From IMG/VR virus record IMGVR_UViG_3300022602_000202, positions 1-40,874 of that record: a stretch of 40,874 nt of DNA. One strand, written 5' to 3'. The stretch comes from a virus. Of the stretch, positions 21,888 to 30,091 are shown piece after piece. Position numbers and translations under genes: made by a program. Position 1 is the stretch's first letter. Each line of letters begins with the position of its first letter. The notes below the pieces were generated by a model. That model was not told the origin of the DNA. It was given only the letters and a program-made list of their open reading frames with translations, and searched no databases.

Positions 21888-22307
21888 CTATTGATTTATG
21901 ATTTGAAAAACTTTGTTGGCTAGGATGCGCTCTTTGCTGAACGCTTCTAGTTCCCAAGGCTGGTTGTAGTAACTCTTGCGTATAGGCTTGCCCATCCAAT
22001 ATCTTGTTTTATGTCCTAACTTATGCTTGATTTGTCCGCGAGCATATTGTTTGACGTGTACCATTTCATGAGCTATAGTCAGGACCAATCTCTCATAATC
22101 TAATCCAGGATCCAAAAGCATTACTAGATATTTTGGAGCAACGTATGTGACACATCCCCTAGTACCTTCGAGTCGCATACCCCTCTTTGTACGCACATCT
22201 ACAGTCCACGTGCTTTTTTTGAGTTTGAGTTCTGCTTCGAAAAATTTGACTACCATTCCGATAAATTCTTTAGTGCCGGAATGCTTCATGTTTAATTGAA
22301 TGTCCAT
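21888..22307 (-). CDS. SprT-like zinc metalloprotease domain
   Basis: 139 residues. Metal site H-E-M-V-H (H80, E81, H84), preceded by L-V-L-T-I-A and followed by a basic region and P-W-E-L-E-A-F, where a third ligand would lie. The size fits the SprT-like family, whose eukaryotic member Spartan cleaves DNA-protein crosslinks; whether the phage protein does so is unknown. Ribosome site CAGGAG; promoter at 22330-22359. Confidence 0.82.
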   Translation of the reverse strand: MDIQLNMKHSGTKEFIGMVVKFFEAELKLKKSTWTVDVRTKRGMRLEGTRGCVTYVAPKYLVMLLDPGLDYERLVLTIAHEMVHVKQYARGQIKHKLGHKTRYWMGKPIRKSYYNQPWELEAFSKERILANKVFQIINQ

Positions 22308-22329
22308 GTATACTCCTGTGTGTCTGTAT

Positions 22330-22359
22330 ATTATACAATGAAAAAGGTTGCCGAAGCAA
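22330..22359 (-). promoter_or_regulatory. Sigma70-type promoter overlapping the tmRNA terminator
   Basis: Minus-strand TTGCTT (22359-22354), 18 bases, TATAAT (22335-22330). The -35 lies in the stem-loop of the tmRNA terminator. Confidence 0.6.
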
Positions 22360-22366
22360 CCTTTTT
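22341..22366 (-). terminator. Terminator of the tmRNA gene
   Basis: AAAAAGGTTGC-TTCG-GCAACCTTTTT: an 11-bp stem with a tetraloop, A-run before and T-run after, so it works in either direction. Confidence 0.88.
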
Positions 22367-22367
22367 G

Positions 22368-22617
22368 GTATTTTCTGTTACGAGGTATTTCCTACCCTAA
22401 GCGGTGTTTAGGCCGCTAATGCGAACATTTCGTCGTTTGCGTTTACGTTTTTTATGCTGATAACGTCAGTCATCTCTCGTGTTGCCGTCTCTACTATCTC
22501 GCCACGTCGAAGCCAATACATCCCCACTCAGAGTACTATTTCAAATACTCTCAGTGGAGATGCCGGGGGTCGAACCCGGGTCCGCAACGCCTTCGCTTTG
22601 AAGGAATTACAACAATA
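22368..22617 (-). ncRNA. ssrA: Circularly permuted (two-piece) tmRNA
   Basis: Read on the minus strand, the acceptor piece comes first: a T arm (CCGGG-TTCGACC-CCCGG) and acceptor strand CATCTCC with discriminator A at 22562-22555. A 29-base hairpin-forming spacer (22554-22526) follows. Then comes the classical tmRNA 5' end: GGGGATG (22525-22519), which pairs with CATCTCC, followed by TTGGCTTCGACG. The tag frame is GCA...TAA at 22440-22408, encoding A-N-D-E-M-F-A-L-A-A, with the typical A-N-D-E start and A-L-A-A end. This order (3' part before 5' part) is the permuted form of alphaproteobacteria and a few other lineages, where the spacer is excised. CCA is not obviously encoded. Ends are approximate, from promoter and terminator. 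Confidence 0.93.
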
Positions 22618-22623
22618 TTTAAA

Positions 22624-22652
22624 ATTATACTACCAATTGACCATTACGTCAA
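22624..22652 (-). promoter_or_regulatory. Sigma70 promoter of tmRNA
   Basis: Minus-strand TTGACG (22652-22647), 17 bases, TATAAT (22629-22624). It lies just ahead of the acceptor piece and defines the 5' end of the precursor at about 22617. Confidence 0.85.
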
Positions 22653-22742
22653 CCGAGGGATCGCCAATCACCCCATGTCCCTCACATTCCGACGGGCCTT
22701 ACACCCGCCCAAATCACTATGTGACTTTACAATCAGCGACTT
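22653..22742 (-). other. Structured non-coding stretch upstream of tmRNA
   Basis: About 90 bases without a gene. On the minus strand it can form at least three hairpins: AGTCAC-ATA-GTGATT, a G/C-rich one around GGGC...GCCC, and GAGGGA...TCCCTC. None has a T-run. A TAAATA box lies just upstream (22745-22750), so this stretch may be the leader of a longer late tmRNA transcript, or a separate small RNA. Confidence 0.4.
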
Positions 22743-22744
22743 GG

Positions 22745-22750
22745 TATTTA
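22745..22750 (-). promoter_or_regulatory. Late-type box (ATAAATA) ahead of the tmRNA region
   Basis: ATAAATACC overlaps the stop codon of the gene at 22748. It points toward the structured stretch and tmRNA and could give the tmRNA a second, late promoter. Confidence 0.45.
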
Positions 22751-23803
22751 TGGTTTTGGAACTGGTACAGTAGGAACGGTAGTTGACCCAGGAACAGGAA
22801 CTACACAAAGTGAAATTGGAAGAGAAATCGATGTTAGTGCTATACCTTTAGGCAGTTGAAGTAGCTCCCAAAGAGCAGTAAGAGCTTGTATAAATTTATA
22901 TATTATATTGAATATAAAATTCATGATCCATACATAGATATCAGTTATGATATGCATCAGATCAAGTGTCGGGGCGTTAACATGTAGATTCAACGGAAAA
23001 AACCAGTCAAATGGTTTTCCGAATATACCAAATTTAAAATTTGCTATGTTATCTAAAATTTCTTTTGCTGTGCTACCTAATTTTTTTAGAGCATCTACTA
23101 TATCTTGGAATGTAGGAGGCAATACTAAAAAGGCGGCAATCTGGTATAGAATATTAGTATATATCTTATCCCATAATTCCTGCCAGGTAGGAAGAGTCGG
23201 ATTGTAATAAGCATCAACCGCGGCTAATACTCCCCTGATAGCATCGAACGCTTGTTTTATTTTTTTAATTAGAAATGCCCAAATTCCGTAAACGATAGCT
23301 TTTACAATGTATACAATGTCCTTGTCTGGTGCTGAAATATCACCAAAGAGTGGCCAAGGAATATCTAGAGTCTTCAATAGACTTTTTAGTTCGTCTATCG
23401 CTTCATAGTAGACCCTAGTAACATAGGCTACTATTTTATCCCACAATTGGTTAGCATCATCAAATATATCTGCAACGGTTAGATCGAGAATGCCTAAACT
23501 TAGATCTAATACTCCTAATCCAAAACTTTTAAGAGCTTTGTAGGCATTTTCGATTAGTGTCCATATTGGCTCAACCCATGCTTTAACTGCATAGTTGTAC
23601 AACTTGCTCATTGCGTCCTTGATATCATTAATTGGATCTATGGTTGGTAATGTAAGACAGTTAATATTAAGGAACGGTATAGATATTCCGACTACAGTAG
23701 TAGACGTAGACACAGGAGGAATAGAGTTATATAGGGTCTGCATATTTAAATTAGACCCTAAATCAATATTGATTTCTCCGGCGACGTCTTGATGTTCTAT
23801 CAT
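22748..23803 (-). CDS. Large hydrophobic/amphipathic phage protein
   Basis: 351 residues rich in Ile, Leu, Trp and Tyr, with long amphipathic helices (for example 55-115 and 165-190) and a Pro/Val-rich C-terminal tail (V-P-V-P-G-S-T-T-V-P-T-V-P-V-P-K-P). No cysteine-rich or catalytic motif. It could be a virion or membrane-interacting protein; family not named. No ribosome site: ATG lies five bases after TAAATA, so it is probably a leaderless late gene. Confidence 0.65.
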   Translation of the reverse strand: MIEHQDVAGEINIDLGSNLNMQTLYNSIPPVSTSTTVVGISIPFLNINCLTLPTIDPINDIKDAMSKLYNYAVKAWVEPIWTLIENAYKALKSFGLGVLDLSLGILDLTVADIFDDANQLWDKIVAYVTRVYYEAIDELKSLLKTLDIPWPLFGDISAPDKDIVYIVKAIVYGIWAFLIKKIKQAFDAIRGVLAAVDAYYNPTLPTWQELWDKIYTNILYQIAAFLVLPPTFQDIVDALKKLGSTAKEILDNIANFKFGIFGKPFDWFFPLNLHVNAPTLDLMHIITDIYVWIMNFIFNIIYKFIQALTALWELLQLPKGIALTSISLPISLCVVPVPGSTTVPTVPVPKP

Positions 23804-23808
23804 ACTGT

Positions 23809-23814
23809 TATTTA
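23809..23814 (-). promoter_or_regulatory. Late-type TAAATA box five bases before ATG
   Basis: TAAATA, five bases (ACAGT), ATG at 23803; it overlaps the stop codon of the LSm-like gene upstream. No Shine-Dalgarno. Confidence 0.55.
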
Positions 23815-24105
23815 ACTAAGTGCTATCCCAGTTGTGCCTTCTGTATACTGCTTTGCGGCTTCTCCCTTGCTTGGTACTACGAAAAACGTATTTTTCTTGC
23901 GCAATACTACAGTATCATCTACACCTAAAAATACCCACGGAATTAAGCCCATGCCCTGTGCGCTCATAGTAATAGCTAGAGGGCGACTGATAGTGATATT
24001 GTTTTCATCTTCGGATTCGTAACGAGCGATAAGCTCGTCACCGTTGATAAGTTTAATACTTACTACATCTCCGTTAGAGAAATCTTTCTTTAAATTTAAT
24101 AACAT
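23812..24105 (-). CDS. LSm-like small beta-barrel protein
   Basis: 97 residues. The segment N-G-D-V-V-S-I-K-L-I-N-G-D-E-L-I-A-R-Y followed by I-T-I-S-R-P-L-A-I has the Sm1-like strand-turn-strand pattern (I-x-L-x-N-G-x-x), and the family is frequent in aquatic T4-like phages. RNA binding is possible but not shown. Ribosome site AAGGAC. It precedes the leaderless gene at 23803. Confidence 0.65.
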   Translation of the reverse strand: MLLNLKKDFSNGDVVSIKLINGDELIARYESEDENNITISRPLAITMSAQGMGLIPWVFLGVDDTVVLRKKNTFFVVPSKGEAAKQYTEGTTGIALS

Positions 24106-24113
24106 ATTTGTCC

Positions 24114-24794
24114 TTATAATGTTTCAACCATTGGAAATACATCTGCAATTACTTTGGCACAAGCGATTGCAATTTCCTGATGTTCTTTTTGTGTTCCATT
24201 TGCGGAACGTAATTGGATATAATGAACCCAACTGCGTAAGGTACCATTCATATACATACGACTAACAGTAAGCCCTTCTGGTAATACTGCACGAGCCTGT
24301 TCCTTAGCGATGCCATTCTTGATAGCCCATGAGTATTCTTGTTTAACTGCCCATAACACCCGCTTCTGAGCACGTTCCCATTCAATGGCCAACAAACGTT
24401 GCTGGTCGTCATCCATGTCAAACTCTACGCTGTTCTGTCTATTTTTTGTGTCCTGGAATCTTGCCTCACGTAGCACAAACGCTTCATCGAGTTCAGCTGT
24501 AGGATCAGCATATCGTTGGGAGAACTCTTGGAAGCTGAAACTTCTGTGACGTAGAATCTGTCTTGCGATATCGCGGGTAGTTGTGATTTCGAGACAGGCT
24601 GAGACCATTTCGAGTGGGCTCCAGTGTTGGTGCTTGATGAGGTATCGAATGAGCTTGTCTGCTGTTTCTGTGTTAAACTGATTTGCGGGATTGGACACAC
24701 GGGCGCAATACGCAATGAGTTCTTGTGCATCGTCGATACCCATGCTTGCAAATTCTTCAGTGGGTTGACTATATGATAAAAGTTTAACATTCAT
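24114..24794 (-). CDS. thyX: Flavin-dependent thymidylate synthase
   Basis: 226 residues. The ThyX signature R-H-R-x7-S is at 82-92. It methylates dUMP to dTMP using methylenetetrahydrofolate and NADPH through FAD. N-terminal I-A-Y-C-A-R-V-S-N-P and the C-terminal R-S-W-V-H-Y-I-Q-L-R segment (substrate and FAD contacts) are present. It lies in the nucleotide-metabolism block with glutaredoxin and RNR. Confidence 0.95.
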   Translation of the reverse strand: MNVKLLSYSQPTEEFASMGIDDAQELIAYCARVSNPANQFNTETADKLIRYLIKHQHWSPLEMVSACLEITTTRDIARQILRHRSFSFQEFSQRYADPTAELDEAFVLREARFQDTKNRQNSVEFDMDDDQQRLLAIEWERAQKRVLWAVKQEYSWAIKNGIAKEQARAVLPEGLTVSRMYMNGTLRSWVHYIQLRSANGTQKEHQEIAIACAKVIADVFPMVETL

Positions 24795-25265
24795 TTAATC
24801 TTGTTCTTTCTTAGGTAGTTGGCAAAGTGCCTCTAGAGTTTTATAATGTTCGTATGCTTTTTTAAGAGCTTCAAAATGTTCTAGTTTTTCTGGATCTGGT
24901 ACAAGTATTGCTAGACGCTTATTAATATCATCAAGTGTCTTAGAAAGACTAACACCTTTAATTTTTATGTCATCTTCAAATTCTGCTTGGCCTGTTACAT
25001 GAAGACTGGGCTGTGTACCATTAGCGGTAATACTACTAATCGTAGTACCCCAGTAAGGTGATGTTCCAGCTCCGGTTGTTGTTAGGTAAGATCCAGAGGA
25101 TCCACCTGCATTTATAGTAACGTTTCCGTAGGTCATCGATGACATGCTGTAATCCAATTCTGATGTTACTGGGACTGTAATATTATCATCAAAATAACCG
25201 CCGCCAATTATTGTTCCGCCATTACTGATTGTCAAAGTGTCGTTTGAGTTCTGTGAATCCGCCAA
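24795..25265 (-). CDS. Virion-associated-type protein with repetitive N-terminus
   Basis: 156 residues starting at TTG, overlapping the glutaredoxin gene in another frame; the start is uncertain because no ribosome site is visible. Gly/Ser/Thr-rich first 90 residues, then D-D-I-K-I-K-G-V-S-L-S-K-T-L-D-D-I and a helical C-terminus (L-E-H-F-E-A-L-K-K-A-Y-E-H-Y). I recall such tails from aquatic phage genomes. Probably structural. Confidence 0.6.
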   Translation of the reverse strand: MADSQNSNDTLTISNGGTIIGGGYFDDNITVPVTSELDYSMSSMTYGNVTINAGGSSGSYLTTTGAGTSPYWGTTISSITANGTQPSLHVTGQAEFEDDIKIKGVSLSKTLDDINKRLAILVPDPEKLEHFEALKKAYEHYKTLEALCQLPKKEQD

Positions 25266-25452
25266 TTAGTTCACCATCTAAAAATATCTGCGGTAATGTC
25301 CTCGCAGTAGGTACTGCCTCTAGCAGTTGCTCTTTTGTCCATGTTCCTTGCATTATGTTACGTTCTTCAAACTCAATGCCTTTGCTGTTGAGCAAGGCTT
25401 TTGCTTGAACGCAATAAGGACATTGATCTTTACTCCATACTGTTGCTTTCAT
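25222..25452 (-). CDS. grx: Glutaredoxin
   Basis: 76 residues, the length of phage NrdC-type glutaredoxins. Redox motif C-P-Y-C (11-14), cis-proline in T-L-P-Q-I-F, and G-G-F-T-E-L at the glutathione site. It likely re-reduces the phage ribonucleotide reductase. Its start overlaps the nrdB stop (ATGA). Confidence 0.92.
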   Translation of the reverse strand: MKATVWSKDQCPYCVQAKALLNSKGIEFEERNIMQGTWTKEQLLEAVPTARTLPQIFLDGELIGGFTELKRHFDNQ

Positions 25453-26549
25453 AGATCTGGTAATTCCTCATAAGTTACGTTGTCTGACATTACTCCAATA
25501 ACATAATTTGTTGATTCTGTTTCTTGTAATGCCGATTGCTTTTTGTTAATATTCACATGCTTATTAAACCATGGAATAGGACTAGATTTTGGATGCTCAT
25601 CTAGATACTTGATGCCTATATCTTTCAAACGATTAAATGCTGTATAGTCAACAAAGTCACTTAAAATAACTTCGTTCAATCCGATCACAGGTCCTAGTTT
25701 AAACAGATATTTGGCCCATTCTTTTTCTTCTGCGATCACGTCCATATACATTTGATATACTTCTGCTTCACATTCTTCCTTGGCTTTAATAAAACGCTCA
25801 TCGTCTTTAACAACATTGTTAATTAGCCACGCTGTCCAATCTGCGTGTAAAATCTCGTCTTGCAGGATTAAGCTGATAATGTTGCCATTGCCAATATAGA
25901 TCTTATTTTCAACCATTGCTAGGCTTGTAGCAAATGATACCATGAAGCGGAAGGCTTCTAGTGCATAGCTGGCATTAAGTGCTAACCAAATTGCTTTGAT
26001 ATGTTCAGCTTCATCTACTGCGCCATCTATTTCTTTCAAGCAATTAATTTGATGTAGATTTTCGTAGTAGCGGCCAATGTTAGCGGCCATTTCTACAATT
26101 TCTTTTGTATCGTGGATCTTGTTAAACTCTTCCTTAGGCACGCCGTAGACATTACGAATAATGTGACTATAGCTTTTGCTATGTATGTTGGTTTCAAAGA
26201 AACTCCAGTTGCTTACTAAGGCTTCCAATTCTGGAATAGATATAACTGGACTAAACACTTGATTAGGTGCTCGTCCCTGTATACTATCTAGTGCTGTTTG
26301 TCTTAATAGATTACTGGTAAAAATATGCTTGACTGCATCACTGGCGTCTTTGTGATCTATCTTATCTTTAGTAAGACTGATCTCTTCCGGAACCCAAAAG
26401 AATCCACGAGCCAATTCTTCAAACTTGGCGATCTTGGGATATTTGACTTCTTCAAAACGTTGTACTGTTACAGGACCTTCTGGGTCTAGAAACATCTTAC
26501 GTTTGAGATAGTTTGTTTGTTTTGATATATCGTATTGTTCTTTACTCAT
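25449..26549 (-). CDS. nrdB: Ribonucleotide reductase class Ia beta subunit
   Basis: 366 residues. Ferritin-like diiron ligands occur in F-F-E-T-N-I-H-S, in D-E-A-E-H-I-K-A-I-W and in Q-D-E-I-L-H-A-D-W. A radical-bearing Tyr is expected between the first pair. It supplies the radical for NrdA. It overlaps the hydroxylase-like gene at 26542 by eight bases, so translation is coupled. Confidence 0.93.
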   Translation of the reverse strand: MSKEQYDISKQTNYLKRKMFLDPEGPVTVQRFEEVKYPKIAKFEELARGFFWVPEEISLTKDKIDHKDASDAVKHIFTSNLLRQTALDSIQGRAPNQVFSPVISIPELEALVSNWSFFETNIHSKSYSHIIRNVYGVPKEEFNKIHDTKEIVEMAANIGRYYENLHQINCLKEIDGAVDEAEHIKAIWLALNASYALEAFRFMVSFATSLAMVENKIYIGNGNIISLILQDEILHADWTAWLINNVVKDDERFIKAKEECEAEVYQMYMDVIAEEKEWAKYLFKLGPVIGLNEVILSDFVDYTAFNRLKDIGIKYLDEHPKSSPIPWFNKHVNINKKQSALQETESTNYVIGVMSDNVTYEELPDL

Positions 26550-27261
26550 CTTTATAATGCCATCCTCTTACAAATGGTCTGTCTAATCTCAATGTTGATG
26601 GATCGCTATACTCCCCCGGAGGCAAACCGATAGCGTCTCTGTTAATATCAAACAGCATGACCAATCTATAGCTGTTTGAATAATTGTGGGCACTATGTAA
26701 TCTTTGATTATTAAAACCAAAAATTTCATCCCATGTAACTTCTTCCCCGTCTACTTCTAAAAATAAATCACCTTCTGGTATGATTAATGGAATATGTATC
26801 CTAATAAACTTACCTTGCAAATTCTCAGGTCCAACATGTCTATGCAATATAGTCATAGGAGCCAAACAACTGTATGTCATAGACACACAAGAATCATAAT
26901 ACTTTTGCAGAAGTCGCTGAGCTGTTGGATACTTTTTTGCTGTTGCATCGTCAGCAACATAATCTAGTATAACATTACCTTGTTCGTCTTCTTGTATATC
27001 CCTTAACAACAATCCTTTCCAACCATCTATGTTTGATTTAAACTGATTAGTTATTGGATCTTTAGTAACCAAAAAATTAGAGGCCTCTTCAACTGAAACA
27101 GTTTGTGCATTATGTTCAATAGCGTTTGAACATTGTGCCCACATAGCGTCTTTGAGAGAATCGTATCCCTGCATGAAGTCATTAATTAAGCCTTGTTTAA
27201 AGCTCATTAAATCTTCAGCGATGGCGAGGTCAGATCCTTTCCAGATTTGTTGTTTTTTCAT
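26542..27261 (-). CDS. Aspartyl/asparaginyl beta-hydroxylase-like protein
   Basis: 239 residues. The C-terminal half follows the Asp/Arg-hydroxylase pattern: L-H-R-H-V-G (H140, H142), F-I-R-I-H-I-P-L-I, then L-H-S-A-H-N (H189, H192) and S-Y-R-L-V-M-L-F-D (R199). These fit the His ligands and 2-oxoglutarate-binding Arg of this Fe(II) oxygenase family. The N-terminal 110 residues are unassigned. It lies between nrdA and nrdB in a co-directional overlapping unit. Confidence 0.78.
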   Translation of the reverse strand: MKKQQIWKGSDLAIAEDLMSFKQGLINDFMQGYDSLKDAMWAQCSNAIEHNAQTVSVEEASNFLVTKDPITNQFKSNIDGWKGLLLRDIQEDEQGNVILDYVADDATAKKYPTAQRLLQKYYDSCVSMTYSCLAPMTILHRHVGPENLQGKFIRIHIPLIIPEGDLFLEVDGEEVTWDEIFGFNNQRLHSAHNYSNSYRLVMLFDINRDAIGLPPGEYSDPSTLRLDRPFVRGWHYKDE

Positions 27262-27266
27262 TTTGT

Positions 27267-29600
27267 TTAAAGTTTACAAGCTTCGCAATCTTCTTCGTCT
27301 GCGTATATAGTTATAGGTTCGCCATTAAGTATAGGCAAACTCTGAGTAGCTGTTACACTGACCTTAGATCCAACCTTGTTGATTAAACTGTAGTATACAG
27401 TCTTTAGGCCCCATTTGTAAGCCAACATTAAGTTTTTGGCAATCAAAGTTCCGGGGACTTTTCCTTCTGGAAAATGCGCCGGGTTATAAAACGTATTTGT
27501 ACTCAGACTCTGATCAATGTAGGCGGCCAAAACTGCGGCTGTTTTTAGATAAGAAATACAATCTAATTGATCCCACATTAATTGGTATTTGTTTTTCAAA
27601 CGTTTATATTCTGGTACAACCTGCACAAATGAACCTGCTTTAGATTCCTTCACAGAAATCATTTCCATCGGCATTTCAATTCCGTTGGTGGAGTTTAGAA
27701 CAACAGAGCTAGATTCTACAGGTGCAACTGCCATCAATGTAGCGTTGCGAATCCCATATTGTTTTAGGTTGGCTCTTAGTCCTTCCCAATCCAAATTTGT
27801 GCTAGGAGTAAAGTCAGTTAATTCATCAACTCCTGCGGCACGGCGTTCCCAGGGAAATACGCCTTTACCATAATAAGTGTATTCACTACGTGCGCATGGG
27901 CCCTTCTCTTGGGCAAGCTCTACACTCATTTCAGTTAGGAAATAAGCCTGATGTTCCATCCAGCGTTTAACATCTGCCAGTGCATCTGCTTCACCATACT
28001 TGTATGAACGGCGAGCATGCCAATAAGCTAGATTTGTAATACCAACTCCGAGTGGTTCAAATTCTTGGTTCGCTAATTTACTTTGGATACTTAAAAAGTC
28101 TTGATAGCTAAGTAGGTTAGATAACGAGCGTACAAGTACACGGCATGCTTTGCGCATTTCTTGTGGGTTACGGAACGCTCCCCAGTTTATTGAGCCAAGA
28201 GTGCAAAGAGCAATGCGTCCCTTTGGATCTTCAATTCTTTGGAAAGGCTTTGTGGGTAAAAGTATTTCCTGGCATAGATTTGATTGATATATTGGGTCAA
28301 GCCGAGTATCAAATGGCCCCTGGTTGATGACGTTGTCGATATTGACAAGATAGATGCGGCCAGTATCAGTACGTTCTTTAAGGATTCCGTTTTTGAATAC
28401 TTCATCCGCTGATAGCACTTTCTTTTTCTTTGTCTTATCTTGTTCATACTTTAGATACAGAGTTTCAAATTCCTTACTATCGCGATAGTAGGCTTCGTAT
28501 AGGTCAGGAACTTCATGTGGATCAAACAATGTAATGCTTTGATTGTTTTTATAGCGATTCCAAAACATCTTGTTTACTACGATGCTGTAATCCATTTGGC
28601 GTACACGAACTTCTTCAGTACCTTGATTGTTCTTTAGTACGATAAAATCTTCAAATTGTGCATGCCAGACTGGTAGTGTAACTGTGCATGACGCATTACG
28701 GATACCGCCTTGGGAGCATGAACGTAAGTCGGCGAACCATTTCTTTAGGAATGGGATTAGACCAGTATGTTTGATTTCACCGTTACGGATCGGAGCACCT
28801 AACGGACGGATGCGACCAATCTCTAAACCAATACCAGCACGTTTGCTGGCATACTTGGCCATCATCTCACCAGCCGCAAAAATTGAGTCTAGTGTGTCGT
28901 CACTACTAATAAGAACACATGAACTAAATTGCTTAGTAGGTGTCCCAAGACCGGCCAGCACAGGAGTAGCAAGAGTAAAGTGACCATCACTCGCACACTC
29001 ATAGTATTCTTTGACATATTTTAACCTCTTGTCTTTTGGTTCGTTATGAAACGCTGTTGCGGCCGCAATGGCATAGCGCACTTGCGGAGTTTCATAAATC
29101 TGTCCTGTAGCACGATTTTGTACAAGATACTTTTCTGCTAATTGAGCGATAGCGGCATAGGTATAGTTTTCATCCTTGCCGTGATCAATGAATAGATCTA
29201 TAATATCCCATTCTTCTTTTGTGTACCACTCTAGCAATTCCGGAGTGTACATACTCAACTCTACATTCTTCTTGACTATCTCGTACAAGGATGGAGGAGT
29301 ATATGTACCATAGACTTCTTTACGTAGCATAGATACCTTTTGGCGCCCTGCTACATATTGATAATTTACATTATTGATTTCTGGATTTTCGGTTTCATCG
29401 ATTAAATCTACCATAGCTTTTAGTAGAAGTTCGTCGATAGTTTCGGTAGTCATACCGTCGTGCAACTCTATCTGTGCCTTGATTTCGATCATCGATGGAC
29501 TCACTCCATCAATCCCACGGCAACCAAATGCAACCTGTCTCTGTATTTTACTAATATCTATTGGCACTCGTTCGCCACTGCGTTTAACTACTGTGATCAT
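27267..29600 (-). CDS. nrdA: Ribonucleotide reductase class Ia alpha subunit
   Basis: 777 residues, full length. An N-terminal ATP cone (V-V-K-R-S-G-E-R-V-P-I-D), active-site cysteines in F-S-S-C-V-L and C-T-L-G-S-I-N-W-G, the radical-site segment N-L-C-Q-E-I and the C-terminal shuttle pair C-E-A-C-K-L. It reduces ribonucleoside diphosphates. Ribosome site AGGTGAAGA. The gene looks intact with no intron or intein. Confidence 0.96.
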   Translation of the reverse strand: MITVVKRSGERVPIDISKIQRQVAFGCRGIDGVSPSMIEIKAQIELHDGMTTETIDELLLKAMVDLIDETENPEINNVNYQYVAGRQKVSMLRKEVYGTYTPPSLYEIVKKNVELSMYTPELLEWYTKEEWDIIDLFIDHGKDENYTYAAIAQLAEKYLVQNRATGQIYETPQVRYAIAAATAFHNEPKDKRLKYVKEYYECASDGHFTLATPVLAGLGTPTKQFSSCVLISSDDTLDSIFAAGEMMAKYASKRAGIGLEIGRIRPLGAPIRNGEIKHTGLIPFLKKWFADLRSCSQGGIRNASCTVTLPVWHAQFEDFIVLKNNQGTEEVRVRQMDYSIVVNKMFWNRYKNNQSITLFDPHEVPDLYEAYYRDSKEFETLYLKYEQDKTKKKKVLSADEVFKNGILKERTDTGRIYLVNIDNVINQGPFDTRLDPIYQSNLCQEILLPTKPFQRIEDPKGRIALCTLGSINWGAFRNPQEMRKACRVLVRSLSNLLSYQDFLSIQSKLANQEFEPLGVGITNLAYWHARRSYKYGEADALADVKRWMEHQAYFLTEMSVELAQEKGPCARSEYTYYGKGVFPWERRAAGVDELTDFTPSTNLDWEGLRANLKQYGIRNATLMAVAPVESSSVVLNSTNGIEMPMEMISVKESKAGSFVQVVPEYKRLKNKYQLMWDQLDCISYLKTAAVLAAYIDQSLSTNTFYNPAHFPEGKVPGTLIAKNLMLAYKWGLKTVYYSLINKVGSKVSVTATQSLPILNGEPITIYADEEDCEACKL

Positions 29601-29656
29601 TCTTCACCTATTTTTATTATTGTTTAATGCTGATGCTGTTTGTTGGGTAGTGATAT

Positions 29657-30091
29657 TTACCTTGGCCGTTTTATTGGCACAATGTTTTCAACCCTGTATA
29701 AACTCGGTATAGAATTCACACTGACCACGGCGTGATCTTCGAAGTTTAAAGCCCAAGAATTATCAATGCATAAAACATTATACATTCTATTATGGGCATC
29801 GTCAATGATGAGTCTAATTTCAATTTGTGATTTTTCAAATCGTTTGGTTAACAGTAGAGTCCAACTCATCATGAGAACCAAGGTAAAATCATCGTACTTG
29901 TTGCGTTCAAGTACTTCCCAAGGAGTGGGCCAAGCACGTGGATAGTTGGGATCGATTAGACTGTTATGCGCTATCCTAGGGGCAGACTCCCAAAAGTCTA
30001 CTAGGTCTTGCAGAGGGTCTTTTGAATCTTCTAATAGCTGTCTAAATTCAAACCAGAGGTGCAACCTCTGATCCATTTCTTCTTTGAACAT
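29657..30091 (-). CDS. Conserved T4-like phage protein
   Basis: 144 residues. The stretch D-P-L-Q-D-L-V-D-F-W-E-S-A-P, then W-P-T-P-W-E-V-L-E-R-N-K-Y-D-D-F-T, matches a family I recall from cyanophage- and pelagiphage-like myoviruses (function unknown). The start overlaps the tail-spike stop (TAATG), suggesting a virion or tail-linked role. Confidence 0.75.
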   Translation of the reverse strand: MFKEEMDQRLHLWFEFRQLLEDSKDPLQDLVDFWESAPRIAHNSLIDPNYPRAWPTPWEVLERNKYDDFTLVLMMSWTLLLTKRFEKSQIEIRLIIDDAHNRMYNVLCIDNSWALNFEDHAVVSVNSIPSLYRVENIVPIKRPR

